A DNA stretch of 64,000 bases from Phycisphaerae bacterium. Its GTDB lineage: Bacteria; Planctomycetota; Phycisphaerae; Sedimentisphaerales; Anaerobacaceae. A program made the position numbers and the translations under genes. The notes under the pieces are model-generated. The model saw only the letters and a program-made list of their open reading frames with translations. It was not told where the DNA came from and ran no database searches. Position 1 is the first letter of the stretch, and each line of letters starts with the position of its first letter. The stretch is taken from the NCBI GenBank assembly GCA_030601845.1, contig JAUWAY010000006.1, forward strand, positions 19,643 to 83,642. Reading direction: 5' to 3'. Below, piece after piece: positions 17,711-25,515 of this stretch.

Positions 17711-17878
17711 TCAAAAATTGTGTGGATTCTGAGGATTGTTGTTTTGCTCTTGGGATTGGCTGCTTTTTTCATGTTATTTTGTATGTAGACCGATAATAAC
17801 TTATAAATCGAATTCTCTGTTTAGAGAATGCGTAGAGAATTTAAGGCAATTAAATTTTAAGAAAAGCGGAGGAAATAT

Positions 17879-19099
17879 ATGAGTGAACCTTGGAAAGATT
17901 GGATACCAGGCGTGTTGTCTAAGGAACAGGTCCAAAAGTTATGCAAAGAGAAATATATTACAAATGTAAAGAACTGGAATAGCAAGAAGAAGGGGGAAAA
18001 TCCAATTGACCATTCGTCTATCGATTTAACCTTATCAAAGGAAGGGTATGAAATGGTCAATGGGTCGATAAAGCCAACTAAACAAGATGCGTATAAAAGA
18101 ACGATTCTTGACAACCGTGATTATGCTAAAGTTCATGATGAAGAGAGCGATGGTATATTTTTTTTAGAAAAGATACACACATATGTGTTTGCTCTAAATG
18201 AAAAACTTGACGGACGGAAGTTAAAAAATAGTCCGATTTGTGGCCGAGCGACAGCTAAGAGTTCGATTGGGAGAGTTGATGTATTATGCCGTTTGATTGT
18301 GGACAAGATGGACCACTACGAGTATTTTGACCCAGATAAATTGCATGAAAAGCATGTTGAAATGTTTTTGGAAATAACTCCTATCACTTTCAATGTAAGG
18401 GTCAAAGTGGGAGAACCTCTGTCACAGCTTCGCTTATTTTATTACCACCCAGATATCTCCCGTATGAAAGGGAAGGAATTATACAGATGCCTTTTGCGTC
18501 GTCAGGAGAGTGTGGAGGACGAGACACTTTCGGTTGATCTATCAGGAACGGAAGTTTTTAAGAAGGACAAAAGCGTTTATAGGGCTAACATTGCTGCCTT
18601 TAAAGGGAAGGAAGATCAGGACGAGCCCATAGATTTATGGAAGCATGAGGAAACAGGCAGACCGGATCCGAATGATTATTGGGAGTGCATAGAAGCAAAT
18701 AACAAGAAGAGGTTGTTAGTTGAAAAGGACCGTTTTTATATTTTGAAATCCAAAGAAAGGCTTTGCTTACCAGAAGGAATCGCTGTATATTGTCGTGCGA
18801 TTGATGAAGCGATTGGCGAAATGCGTATACATTATGCTGGATTTGCGCATCCTTTTTTTGGTAAAGACCGAAAAGACAAAAAGGAAGGTACTCCTCTGAT
18901 ATTTGAGGTTCGCGGGCACAATATTAATGTCAATTTAGTAGACGATGAAAGATTAGCAAGGCTGGCGTTTTATAGAATGTCAAAAGATTGCAAAAAGCCA
19001 GAGCCAGAAGATTACGAAGAGGATGAGAAAAAAGATGATTATAATGAGCAAGAATTGAGGTTGTCAAAATTTTTTAGAGATTGGGGAGACGGCGATTAG
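17879..19099 (+). CDS. Dcd-family dCTP deaminase-like protein (two-domain type)
   Basis: A 406-residue protein resembling the long 2'-deoxycytidine 5'-triphosphate deaminase family (PF06559 as I recall it), made of two dUTPase-fold halves. The first half has RATAKSSIGRVDVLCRLI, where SSxxR matches the Ser-Ser-x-x-Arg of E. coli Dcd, then FLEITPITFNVRVKVGEPLS with the catalytic-type Glu and QLRLFYY. The second half ends with GTPLIFEVRGHNINV and RLARLAFYRMS. The expected reaction is dCTP to dUTP plus ammonia. The start ATG is well placed after GGAGG. The gene is AT-rich and sits 40 bp before the GNAT-ASCH gene, so the two are probably co-transcribed. It could be housekeeping dUMP supply, but the context suggests an accessory or antiviral role. 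Confidence 0.82.
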   Translation: MSEPWKDWIPGVLSKEQVQKLCKEKYITNVKNWNSKKKGENPIDHSSIDLTLSKEGYEMVNGSIKPTKQDAYKRTILDNRDYAKVHDEESDGIFFLEKIHTYVFALNEKLDGRKLKNSPICGRATAKSSIGRVDVLCRLIVDKMDHYEYFDPDKLHEKHVEMFLEITPITFNVRVKVGEPLSQLRLFYYHPDISRMKGKELYRCLLRRQESVEDETLSVDLSGTEVFKKDKSVYRANIAAFKGKEDQDEPIDLWKHEETGRPDPNDYWECIEANNKKRLLVEKDRFYILKSKERLCLPEGIAVYCRAIDEAIGEMRIHYAGFAHPFFGKDRKDKKEGTPLIFEVRGHNINVNLVDDERLARLAFYRMSKDCKKPEPEDYEEDEKKDDYNEQELRLSKFFRDWGDGD

Positions 19100-19139
19100 T
19101 TGTGGACGTGACTATCATATGGCATTATAGGTAATAAGA

Positions 19140-20177
19140 ATGGAAGAACTCTTTTCGCAAAAAGGCAATTTCCAAGTTGTTAGGCTATCTGAGGCAGATG
19201 CGCGCGCTGTCAGCGACCATTTGAAGAAATTGCGGGAGTTGGTCTTAGAAAACGAGCCGATGTATCCTAATATTGAGAAGTGGTTTGACGAAAAAGTTAT
19301 GGCGGGTTTGAAGGTTTCAGAAAGAATCGGGTATATTGGCTACCTTGATGAGAAGCCGGCGGTTTCTGCGGTGGTAAAGCGAGGAGAGGATGCTAAGTTT
19401 TGCCACCTTAGAATAAAAAAAGAACTTCAGGATATCCACCTCGGAGAGGCCTTTTTCACCTTGATGGGTTTGGAAGTAAGGCGCTTCGCGAAAGGTGTAC
19501 ATTTTACACTTCCGGAGAGCGTGTGGGAGAAAGAAAAAGAGTTCTTTAAGTCGTTTGGTTTTATCGATGCCATTAAGGCAGGACATCAATATAGACTATT
19601 CGAGGACGAGCTTAGATGTTCCTCGGATTTCGAGAATGTTTGGTCAGCTATTTTGAAAAAATTTCCTAAGATTGCGCGGGCCTTTTTTATGAATGGACAT
19701 TCGCTCGACAGCAAACTTGTAATGAGTATTAGGGGGGAAAACGCAAGGAAAGTCGTGGCCGGGAAGAAAAAGGTCGAGATAAGAAGAAAGTTTTCAAAGA
19801 AGTGGGAAGGGTGTAAGGTTAGTATATATGCTTCGGGACGTGAACGCTGTCTTGTCGGAGAAGCATCAATAAGCAGAGTGGTTGTCGATGACCCTGAAAG
19901 TATTTGGGAAAGGTTCCATGAGGAGATTGGATGCACGAGAGCAGAGTTTGATAACTATACACGGCCCTTGGGCGAGATTTATGCTATTGTGTTGGAAAAT
20001 GCGATACCTTATCGAAAAAGCATTTCTCTGCGGGAGGTTTCGAATTTGACGCAAAAGGAGTTACAACCACCACAGACTTACTACGATCTCAGCAAGAATA
20101 AAAACTGGGCGGCAGCCGTCTCCCTGGGTGCTCTCTTGCAGAGTGCCCTTGCATCCCAAGGTTCAGTCTTAGTGTAA
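19140..20177 (+). CDS. GNAT acetyltransferase fused to an ASCH/PUA-like domain
   Basis: A 345-residue two-domain protein. Residues 1-150 look like a GNAT fold: EKPAVSAVVKRGE, then KFCHLRIKKELQDIHLGEAFFTLM in the acetyl-CoA-binding position, and FFKSFGFIDA at the end. Residues about 180-300 resemble an ASCH (PUA-like) domain: LVMSIRGENARKVVAGKKKV, EIRRKF, KVSIYASG and LVGEASISRVVV. ASCH domains bind RNA or nucleosides; one characterised member (YqfB) hydrolyses N4-acetylcytidine. The C-terminal 45 residues are low in recognisable features. Its partner upstream acts on a cytosine nucleotide, so a shared cytidine theme is possible. The substrate is unknown. Confidence 0.72.
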   Translation: MEELFSQKGNFQVVRLSEADARAVSDHLKKLRELVLENEPMYPNIEKWFDEKVMAGLKVSERIGYIGYLDEKPAVSAVVKRGEDAKFCHLRIKKELQDIHLGEAFFTLMGLEVRRFAKGVHFTLPESVWEKEKEFFKSFGFIDAIKAGHQYRLFEDELRCSSDFENVWSAILKKFPKIARAFFMNGHSLDSKLVMSIRGENARKVVAGKKKVEIRRKFSKKWEGCKVSIYASGRERCLVGEASISRVVVDDPESIWERFHEEIGCTRAEFDNYTRPLGEIYAIVLENAIPYRKSISLREVSNLTQKELQPPQTYYDLSKNKNWAAAVSLGALLQSALASQGSVLV

Positions 20178-20780
20178 AGTCGGTTTAGAGAGCTCGTGGG
20201 AATGGCGGAGGGTGGGTTATTCTTCGAATCTGTTTTTTCAGTCGATCATTTGGACACGCTCATACAGCATACGGAGATTCGTCCAATTTTTTTACAAAAA
20301 AGTTCGATTATCATTGACCTTTGTTTGATATTATGTTAAAATACCCGCATGTTTGTCTAATAAGCAAACATAACCCGCCTCGCAGCAAGGTCTTAGGGCC
20401 AGCAGGCCCAGCCAAATTAGTCAATAATCAAGAGTCGATGTTTCTTTTGAACCTTTATATTTCGGTAATTTGTATTTGCCTGCCCTCCGTAGCTTTATGC
20501 GAAGGATGGGTTTCGGATTTCGAACTTCGAATTTCGAGTTTCTGGGCATCCAGCATTTGGCAAGCAAGGCAAGGTTTTGAATTTGGGTCATTTAGATTTT
20601 GATATTGTTTCCGCCGTTAGGCGTCCTGTGGAGAATTTCGTGCTTCGTATTTCGTATTTTTCGTATCGAGATACGCTATACGCTATACGAGACGCTGTAC
20701 GCAATACGCTATACGCAATACGCGATACTCGCCAACTGCCCTCTACACTTGTAGAGGACTCTCTACAAATCACCCTTTTT
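20178..20780. repeat. Repeat-rich DNA downstream of the accessory cassette
   Basis: No convincing gene in about 600 bp. From about 20510 there are TTCGAACTTCGAATTTCGAG words, then TTCGTATTTCGTATTTTTCG (20640-20660), then ATACGCTATACG/ATACGCAATACG words (20670-20735). A small perfect hairpin CCTCTACACTTGTAGAGG lies near 20740-20757. This marks the right boundary of the AT-rich cassette. Confidence 0.6.
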
Positions 20781-20781
20781 T

Positions 20782-21046
20782 ATGCAAAACAAACCCAATT
20801 TCCGAAAAAGTCAAATGAACGTAAATAAGGTATTAACAAAGGATTATGAAAATAAGACACTTGGTGAACGCGGGAAAAACAAACCCAATACAAACCCAAT
20901 ACAAAGCCAATCAAAGCCAATTTGCCAGGGGGTAAAATTGATGCAAAGTGTGTATTTACAAAGGATTATGAAGAAAAATGCGGATACGGGCTATGAAAAA
21001 ACAAACCCAATTCAAACCCAATCAAACCCAAAACAAACTGCCATCT
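20782..21046 (+). repeat. Peptide-like repeat (KTNPIQTQ type), two units
   Basis: Two related units of about 120 bp. Each has ACAAAGGATTATGAA (about 20835 and 20957) and then a run of CAAACCCAAT words (about 20880-20925 and 21001-21035). Translation is open in more than one frame, giving NKPNTNPIQSQSKP and YEKTNPIQTQSNPKQ. I recall the same peptide string attached to unrelated hypothetical proteins in Phycisphaerae genomes. It behaves as a dispersed element, not a domain. Confidence 0.7.
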
Positions 21047-21768
21047 TTGGTTTACAAAGTTTGAATCAACTCTTGTGGCCCGCGGTCTGTATCAACTGTA
21101 AGCGAAGCATTTGTGAGACCGATAAGAGTTTGTGCAAAAATTGCTGGGATGAGCTTCTGGCCTGCACGGGCGCCGATTACTGTCCGCGCTGTGGCCGAGA
21201 CGCCAGCAGATACGCTTTGCTTGAAGGTGCCTGTCCCGATTGTCAGGGGAAAGAAATTCATTTCGACCTGATAGCCCGAAGCGGCGTTTACGCAGATGCT
21301 TTGCGAAGAATGATATTGGCCTTTAAGAAAGGCCGGACGGAATTGGATTCAACGTTGGGCTTTTTGGCCAATTCCGCGTTGCAAGGAAGCAGCTTTGTAA
21401 ACGATATAGAATTTTTCGTCCCTGTTCCACTTCACTGGGCCAGAAGATTGGTTCGCGGCTACAATCAATCTTTGATTTTAGCCAAAAAATTAAAGCACCC
21501 AACAGCTAAAATCAATACGGAGCTGGCCCGCATCCGCCATACCAAATCGCAAATAATAATGCCAACGGCTGCCGCTCGTGCCAGGAATGTTGCTGGTGCT
21601 TTTGCCGTCCGCTATGGACATAATTTTAATGGCCGAAGGATTTGTCTTGTTGATGATATAAAAACAACCGGTGCAACGTTGAACGAGTGTGCAAAGACAT
21701 TGAAGCAAGCCGGGGCGTCGAAAGTTTTTGCGTTAGTTTTAGCCATCGCCGGGCAGAAGGTCAGCTAA
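20941..21768 (+). CDS. comF: ComF family phosphoribosyltransferase-like protein
   Basis: The conserved part is about 236 residues. A four-Cys zinc ribbon (CINCKRS and CKNCWDEL) and a second Cys set (CPRCGRD, CPDCQGK) precede a PRPP-binding motif, ICLVDDIKTTGATLNECAK. ComF proteins are linked to DNA uptake and to recycling of uptake or fork-restart machinery. The frame extends to 20782 through the peptide-like repeat. ATG 20941 is chosen because GGGGGT lies 8 nt upstream, but it still leaves about 40 repeat-derived residues. TTG 21061 would give a normal-length ComF. The start is therefore uncertain. Confidence 0.85.
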   Translation: MQSVYLQRIMKKNADTGYEKTNPIQTQSNPKQTAIFGLQSLNQLLWPAVCINCKRSICETDKSLCKNCWDELLACTGADYCPRCGRDASRYALLEGACPDCQGKEIHFDLIARSGVYADALRRMILAFKKGRTELDSTLGFLANSALQGSSFVNDIEFFVPVPLHWARRLVRGYNQSLILAKKLKHPTAKINTELARIRHTKSQIIMPTAAARARNVAGAFAVRYGHNFNGRRICLVDDIKTTGATLNECAKTLKQAGASKVFALVLAIAGQKVS

Positions 21769-21971
21769 TTCCAGTCTGTTTACCGCAGAGTACGCAGAGA
21801 CCGCAGAGAATAAATTAGAACTAAATGCAATACTCAGTATGCATCACGCAATATGAACACGTCGTTGCGAGCATCGCTTTGCGATGTGCGGCAACCTCGT
21901 CTACGGCTGGCAATGCATGTCGAGGTTATTAGTTGCCTTGAGTGACTGGCGACAAATGAAAGGGTTTCAGA
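21769..21971. repeat. CGCAGAG words and a GCATCGC hairpin
   Basis: 21780-21810 holds ACCGCAGAG/ACGCAGAG repeats. 21865-21894 is a hairpin with TTGC/GCAA outer and CATCGC/GCGATG inner arms. No gene seen in the gap. Confidence 0.55.
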
Positions 21972-22310
21972 ATGATAGTTACGGCATGGAATAATGGCAA
22001 ACATCATGAGAGCGGTGCAGGCTACGGCTTCAAGGTTAGAATTGCTGACCGAGACAAGTTCTTCAAAAAAGAATGGAAATCCGTCAAGCTTGACCTGGCA
22101 GACTCTTCAAATACGGTCGAGGTCAACATTGATAAACCTTCATTTTGGAAAAGCTGCAGCGAACTTATCAGCAAAAAGATTGGGATATGGCTTCGAGAAA
22201 AAGGGCTGGCTCCGTGGCCGAAGGGCAATCCTCCCAAATTCTCAATGGAAACAGTCTCAAAAAACCACTTTCTTGTCTGTCCATTGGAAAACACTACAGA
22301 CGAAAGATAA
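21972..22310 (+). CDS. Conserved hypothetical protein, about 112 residues
   Basis: A small soluble protein containing GAGYGFKVRIADRDKFFKKEW, VEVNIDKPSFWKSCSELIS and KGLAPWPKGNPPKF. I recall this pattern, including the W-P-K-G-NPP block, in uncharacterised proteins of many bacteria, so this frame is preferred over two overlapping ones. The start ATG has AAAGGG upstream. No catalytic motif or membrane segment is visible and no function is assigned. Confidence 0.65.
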   Translation: MIVTAWNNGKHHESGAGYGFKVRIADRDKFFKKEWKSVKLDLADSSNTVEVNIDKPSFWKSCSELISKKIGIWLREKGLAPWPKGNPPKFSMETVSKNHFLVCPLENTTDER

Positions 22311-22454
22311 TAAGGAACCTACAAAGTTAAGAAAAATGAAGGGTCAGGACCACCAAAATCAAATAAATCAATCGAAGGAACATTGACCATGGCGGCTGGC
22401 CAATAAAGTAATGTCGATGGTTTCCTGTATCGAAGCATAAGCCTTTCTCCTCCT

Positions 22455-22541
22455 TCAAAGTGTTTGTTGTCTTTTTCTGAACATCAGCCCACCCAAGGTA
22501 AGCAACAAAATGCAGATGGGTTCGGGAATCCTCGCAATCAT
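22455..22541 (-). CDS. Orphan PEP-CTERM sorting tail (28 codons)
   Basis: This short frame encodes MIARIPEPICILLLTLGGL followed by MFRKRQQTL, a textbook PEP-CTERM signal with no protein before it. Its ATG overlaps the TGA stop of the zinc-ribbon protein (ATGA). It may be a remnant of a lost PEP-CTERM gene, or a C-terminal extension reached by frameshifting or reinitiation. Confidence 0.6.
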   Translation of the reverse strand: MIARIPEPICILLLTLGGLMFRKRQQTL

Positions 22542-23233
22542 TTTTCCACTTTAAAGTTCTCCTGTGTTCCATCCGAGTAGAGCACCTTTTGTGTGGCGAA
22601 TTTCACCGTTGCCTTCTGCCCTTCGTCATTCCAAAGACGGGTCCGGATCAGTTCCCGCATTCGGCCTTTGTAGTCCCAGTTGATCGGCCAGAGGTACTTC
22701 ACCGCCTGTCCTGCTAAAATTGGTTTATCAAAATTCCCTCGCAACTTATCAAGTTCCTGACCAAACTGGTCAAAGATGAAGAGGTATCCCTGCACCGCTT
22801 CTATGTCCTTGCCTGAAATATTGGTAAGCTCTACTTCAAGCCCCCCTCCCCACAGCCCAAGAGCGGTGACCCGAAGAATGTGTTTAGCCCTCGGATTGAT
22901 GTCGGCTGGTGCTATTTCTTTAGCTGTTCCACTAAAGATGGAATTAAGCTTACGGTAAAAGCTGTTCCGGCTTTGGTACTTCGAGTACATTTGTCCGACA
23001 AAAAAACCAATAATTAGGCCGCCTATGGCGCAAAGTGTCAGGGTAAAAATTCTGTAAGTTCGTGGCTTGAATGTTCTTCTCTCCGACACGAAACTTTCAG
23101 TCGTTGGGGACTCTTGTGCCTGCTTTTTCAGTTCTGCATAACATTTTTCACAAACTATATGGCCATTATGAACAAACGCTTGCTCATGTTCGCTTATCTC
23201 TGCGCCGCAGTTTTGGCATACTTCGGTCTTCAT
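22538..23233 (-). CDS. Zinc-ribbon protein with one membrane helix
   Basis: About 231 residues. The N-terminus is a LIM-like zinc ribbon (VCQNCGAEISEHE, then GHIVCEKCYAEL), followed by a polar linker and a transmembrane helix (RIFTLTLCAIGGLIIGFFVG). The rest (about residues 90-230) is an exported-side domain with LGLWGGGLEVELTNISGKDI, resembling FxLYD-type domains. ATG 23233 is chosen because it precedes the ribbon and has AAGGAGG upstream; a longer frame adds only a basic stretch. A PEP-CTERM-like frame overlaps its stop. It is downstream of the S24 repressor on the same strand, but co-regulation is not evident. Confidence 0.72.
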   Translation of the reverse strand: MKTEVCQNCGAEISEHEQAFVHNGHIVCEKCYAELKKQAQESPTTESFVSERRTFKPRTYRIFTLTLCAIGGLIIGFFVGQMYSKYQSRNSFYRKLNSIFSGTAKEIAPADINPRAKHILRVTALGLWGGGLEVELTNISGKDIEAVQGYLFIFDQFGQELDKLRGNFDKPILAGQAVKYLWPINWDYKGRMRELIRTRLWNDEGQKATVKFATQKVLYSDGTQENFKVEK

Positions 23234-23303
23234 AAATCTCTTCTTAATCCTCCTTAGCTTCTGCTTCAAAGCTCCGCGCACGGCCCGCAATGCAGAAAAA
23301 CGG

Positions 23304-24080
23304 CTACAGCTTTTCTAATTTTGTAATGGCGCGGTACAGGCCGTTGATGCGTTTGCCATCGACGATTATGGGGGAATATTTTTCGTTCCTCGGCTGGAGT
23401 CGGACCTTATTTTTCGGCTCGAAGAACACCCTCTTAAAGGCCGTCTCGTGCGGCTCTGCAAAACGGATGAAGCAATCATCGCCGTTGTGCACTTCGGTGG
23501 CGGGTGAGAAGACCACAATGTCACCCTCGCGGAACTTCGGCTCCATCGAGTCGCCGACGACCCGGACGGCGAAAGCGTTCGGGTCGTGCAAATCCGGGCA
23601 GCGAACGTAATCATCCGCTACCCCGACAGGATAATCCAAATCATCGAAATCGCTCGGATAGCCGGCTGCGACCTTGTTTATCACGGGCACCAATCGGCCG
23701 GCCGCCAGGGGCAGACTTTGCTTTTCAGCGTCCAACTTGCTTTCGGCAAGAAGCTCGCCGAGCTGGGTTGCATCGGTTTTTGCGTGAATGAGGTTTTTGA
23801 TGAACTGGCGCCATTTCTGGTTTTCGGCCTCGGCCGATTCGTATTCCTGACGGACATCGCAGGGCAGACCTTCCATATGAGCGATGTGCAGCAGCAGGCC
23901 CGGCTCAAACTCGAGTATCTTTTCGAGCTTTCTTAACAGTCCGTCGCCGGGTGGGTTTTTTACCTTGCCGGTTTCAATGGTAGATAGATACGGCTTGGAG
24001 AATCCAACCCGACTGCTGACCTCGTCCAGCGTCAGATTCAACTGTTCACGTTTTTTTCTTATTATCTGACCTAACGACAT
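23304..24080 (-). CDS. XRE-type repressor with S24 (LexA/CI-like) peptidase domain
   Basis: A 258-residue regulator. Residues 3-60 form a helix-turn-helix (LTLDEVSSRVGFSKPYLSTIE). A linker holds an Ala-Gly cleavage site in KVAAGYPSD. The C-terminal S24 domain has VVGDSMEPKF with the nucleophilic Ser and ETAFKRV with the catalytic Lys. Such proteins repress target genes and self-cleave when RecA is activated by DNA damage. No prophage structural genes are present, so a chromosomal stress regulator is as likely as a relic repressor. Confidence 0.88.
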   Translation of the reverse strand: MSLGQIIRKKREQLNLTLDEVSSRVGFSKPYLSTIETGKVKNPPGDGLLRKLEKILEFEPGLLLHIAHMEGLPCDVRQEYESAEAENQKWRQFIKNLIHAKTDATQLGELLAESKLDAEKQSLPLAAGRLVPVINKVAAGYPSDFDDLDYPVGVADDYVRCPDLHDPNAFAVRVVGDSMEPKFREGDIVVFSPATEVHNGDDCFIRFAEPHETAFKRVFFEPKNKVRLQPRNEKYSPIIVDGKRINGLYRAITKLEKL

Positions 24081-24129
24081 AGCAACCTCAAATTATATTG
24101 TTTTGCCAGGGCACTGCAAGAGTACGTTG

Positions 24130-24846
24130 CTACCCGGCCTTTATTATACTGTCATTTGTCAGGTCTTCAGCTATTTTTTGGCCTGGCTTGACAATTAGGA
24201 ACTCGCAGTCGTTCCAGTCGCCGTCGACAAGTCTTTGCATAAGGCCAGGGTCGCCTTTTAACACATCATAGTTCCATCTGAGAAATTCGGCGCAGCGTTT
24301 GGTATATTTCTTATCCTCATCAGAATTGGCAAACCCCCAGTCGATATAAGTTGCCCAGTTGTATTGCTTTATCCATTTCTGCTGGGTTTCCATCAAATAT
24401 CTGGCATCATCCTGGCCGTATTTTTCCTCATACTCTTTAAGAGTCCGTTCATAGCGTTTCTTGCCGGGCTGGTTACCGCTCTCTATCCAGCCGGCACTAT
24501 ACCAGTAAACGCCGCGATGTGAGTTGAAGTATTGCTGATACTTTTCTTTCGAGCCGAGCAAAAGGGTAATGCAATCGTGGGCTCGTGGGACAACCACAGG
24601 GATTTTTGCCGACAGGCCGATAATGCCATTTCTGCAAAGACCATAACCCAGCAGCGAAGCATCGTAAGCTCGACCCTGAATATCGCTGGTGCGTTTGAGG
24701 TTTTTTTGAACCTCACTGCGAAGCATATCCGGCTCATCGTGCAGACCCTGCGGCATTAAAACTACATCAATGCCATTCTTTGAGCGGGCAGCACAAAAAT
24801 ACGCCTCTCTCTGCATCACCTTGCAAACTATAAACTGCAATCTCAT
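24130..24846 (-). CDS. DUF1638 family protein
   Basis: A 238-residue protein with the DUF1638 pattern: LQFIVCKVMQREAYFCAARS, LLGYGLCRNGIIGL, VPRAHDCITLLLGSKEKY and YWYSAGWIES. From memory, DUF1638 genes are frequent in anaerobes near corrinoid-protein and methyltransferase genes, but no activity is established. The conserved Cys and His residues (GLCxNG, RAHDC) could bind metal or corrinoid; that is inference. It lies 3.1 kb from acsE on the same strand, separated by tRNA-Ser and two oxidoreductases. Confidence 0.8.
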   Translation of the reverse strand: MRLQFIVCKVMQREAYFCAARSKNGIDVVLMPQGLHDEPDMLRSEVQKNLKRTSDIQGRAYDASLLGYGLCRNGIIGLSAKIPVVVPRAHDCITLLLGSKEKYQQYFNSHRGVYWYSAGWIESGNQPGKKRYERTLKEYEEKYGQDDARYLMETQQKWIKQYNWATYIDWGFANSDEDKKYTKRCAEFLRWNYDVLKGDPGLMQRLVDGDWNDCEFLIVKPGQKIAEDLTNDSIIKAG

Positions 24847-25125
24847 AATATTTCCGATTTAGGACTGGAAATAAAAAATAAACTGTGTGCTATATGCTAC
24901 TGTTATATGGATAGTAATTCAATGACCTGAAAAATCCAACAGGAAAATCCGTCATCTCCGTTGGTTCTGGAGCGGCTCATCCATAGTAGCGAGTATCTAC
25001 GATTTGGTCCAAAGCTCGGTTTTCCGTTTTGGCTTTTCGCTATTGAGTTGTCTTATCATTGTGGTTGGCCAGATCCAGGCCGGGATTGATTGGCGCAAAC
25101 GGACTGAAGGAGTGCCTAAAAATAA

Positions 25126-25213
25126 CGGAGAGGGCGGGATTCGAACCCGCGGTACCCGCAAAGGGCACACCGGTTTTCGAAACCGGCTCGATCAGCCACT
25201 CCGACACCTCTCC
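25126..25213 (-). tRNA. tRNA-Ser (anticodon CGA)
   Basis: The minus strand folds into a class II tRNA. The acceptor GGAGAGG pairs with CCTCTCC, the anticodon stem CCGGT/ACCGG holds loop TTCGAAA with anticodon CGA, there is a long variable arm, and the T-arm is CGGG-TTCGAAT-CCCG. The discriminator base is G. CCA is not encoded. It reads UCG codons. Confidence 0.95.
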
Positions 25214-25407
25214 ATAATCGCCTCTTTTTTTTTACTTTCCCTTAATCTATACACCCGATAGACCGTAATTGCAAGAATATTAGCACCGGTTCTGTCTGCC
25301 CTTAGGCAATTCCCCTCAGTGGTATACGGTGTTACCTGGAGATACCACTGATTTGTGAATTTTCCCTTGACCTGGGTTGCCATCCTGATAGATTCAACGG
25401 CAAGAGT

Positions 25408-25461
25408 GGGCAGCCCCGCTTGTTCGCTTTGCGAAGCAAAGCAGCGGGGGTAAGTCTGCCC
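25408..25461. repeat. Palindromic element with GCTTTGC core
   Basis: Nested inverted arms: GGGCA/TGCCC outside, CCCCGCT/AGCGGGG in the middle, GCTTTGC/GCAAAGC around GAA at the centre. It belongs to the same family as 59924-59962 (inside ogt) and 27857-27944. It lies upstream of the Gfo/Idh gene in an otherwise gene-free gap (25214-25515). Confidence 0.75.
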
Positions 25462-25515
25462 ATATCGAGCGAAACCGGGTTTTTCTAATTCTCTTAATTC
25501 AAGGGAGGTATGGTC

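Noticed and set aside
17879..19099. Known antiphage cytidine deaminase (AvcD or DCTD-like type)
   Set aside because: The fold is of the Dcd/dUTPase type (SSxxR, E), not the zinc-dependent CDA type with a P-loop kinase domain, and no AvcI-like toxin-RNA partner is visible.
20640..20735. CRISPR-like array
   Set aside because: The words are short, drift from copy to copy and have no unique spacers of constant length; no cas genes are near.
23304..24080. Prophage immunity region
   Set aside because: A CI-like repressor alone is insufficient; no integrase, structural genes or att sites were seen.
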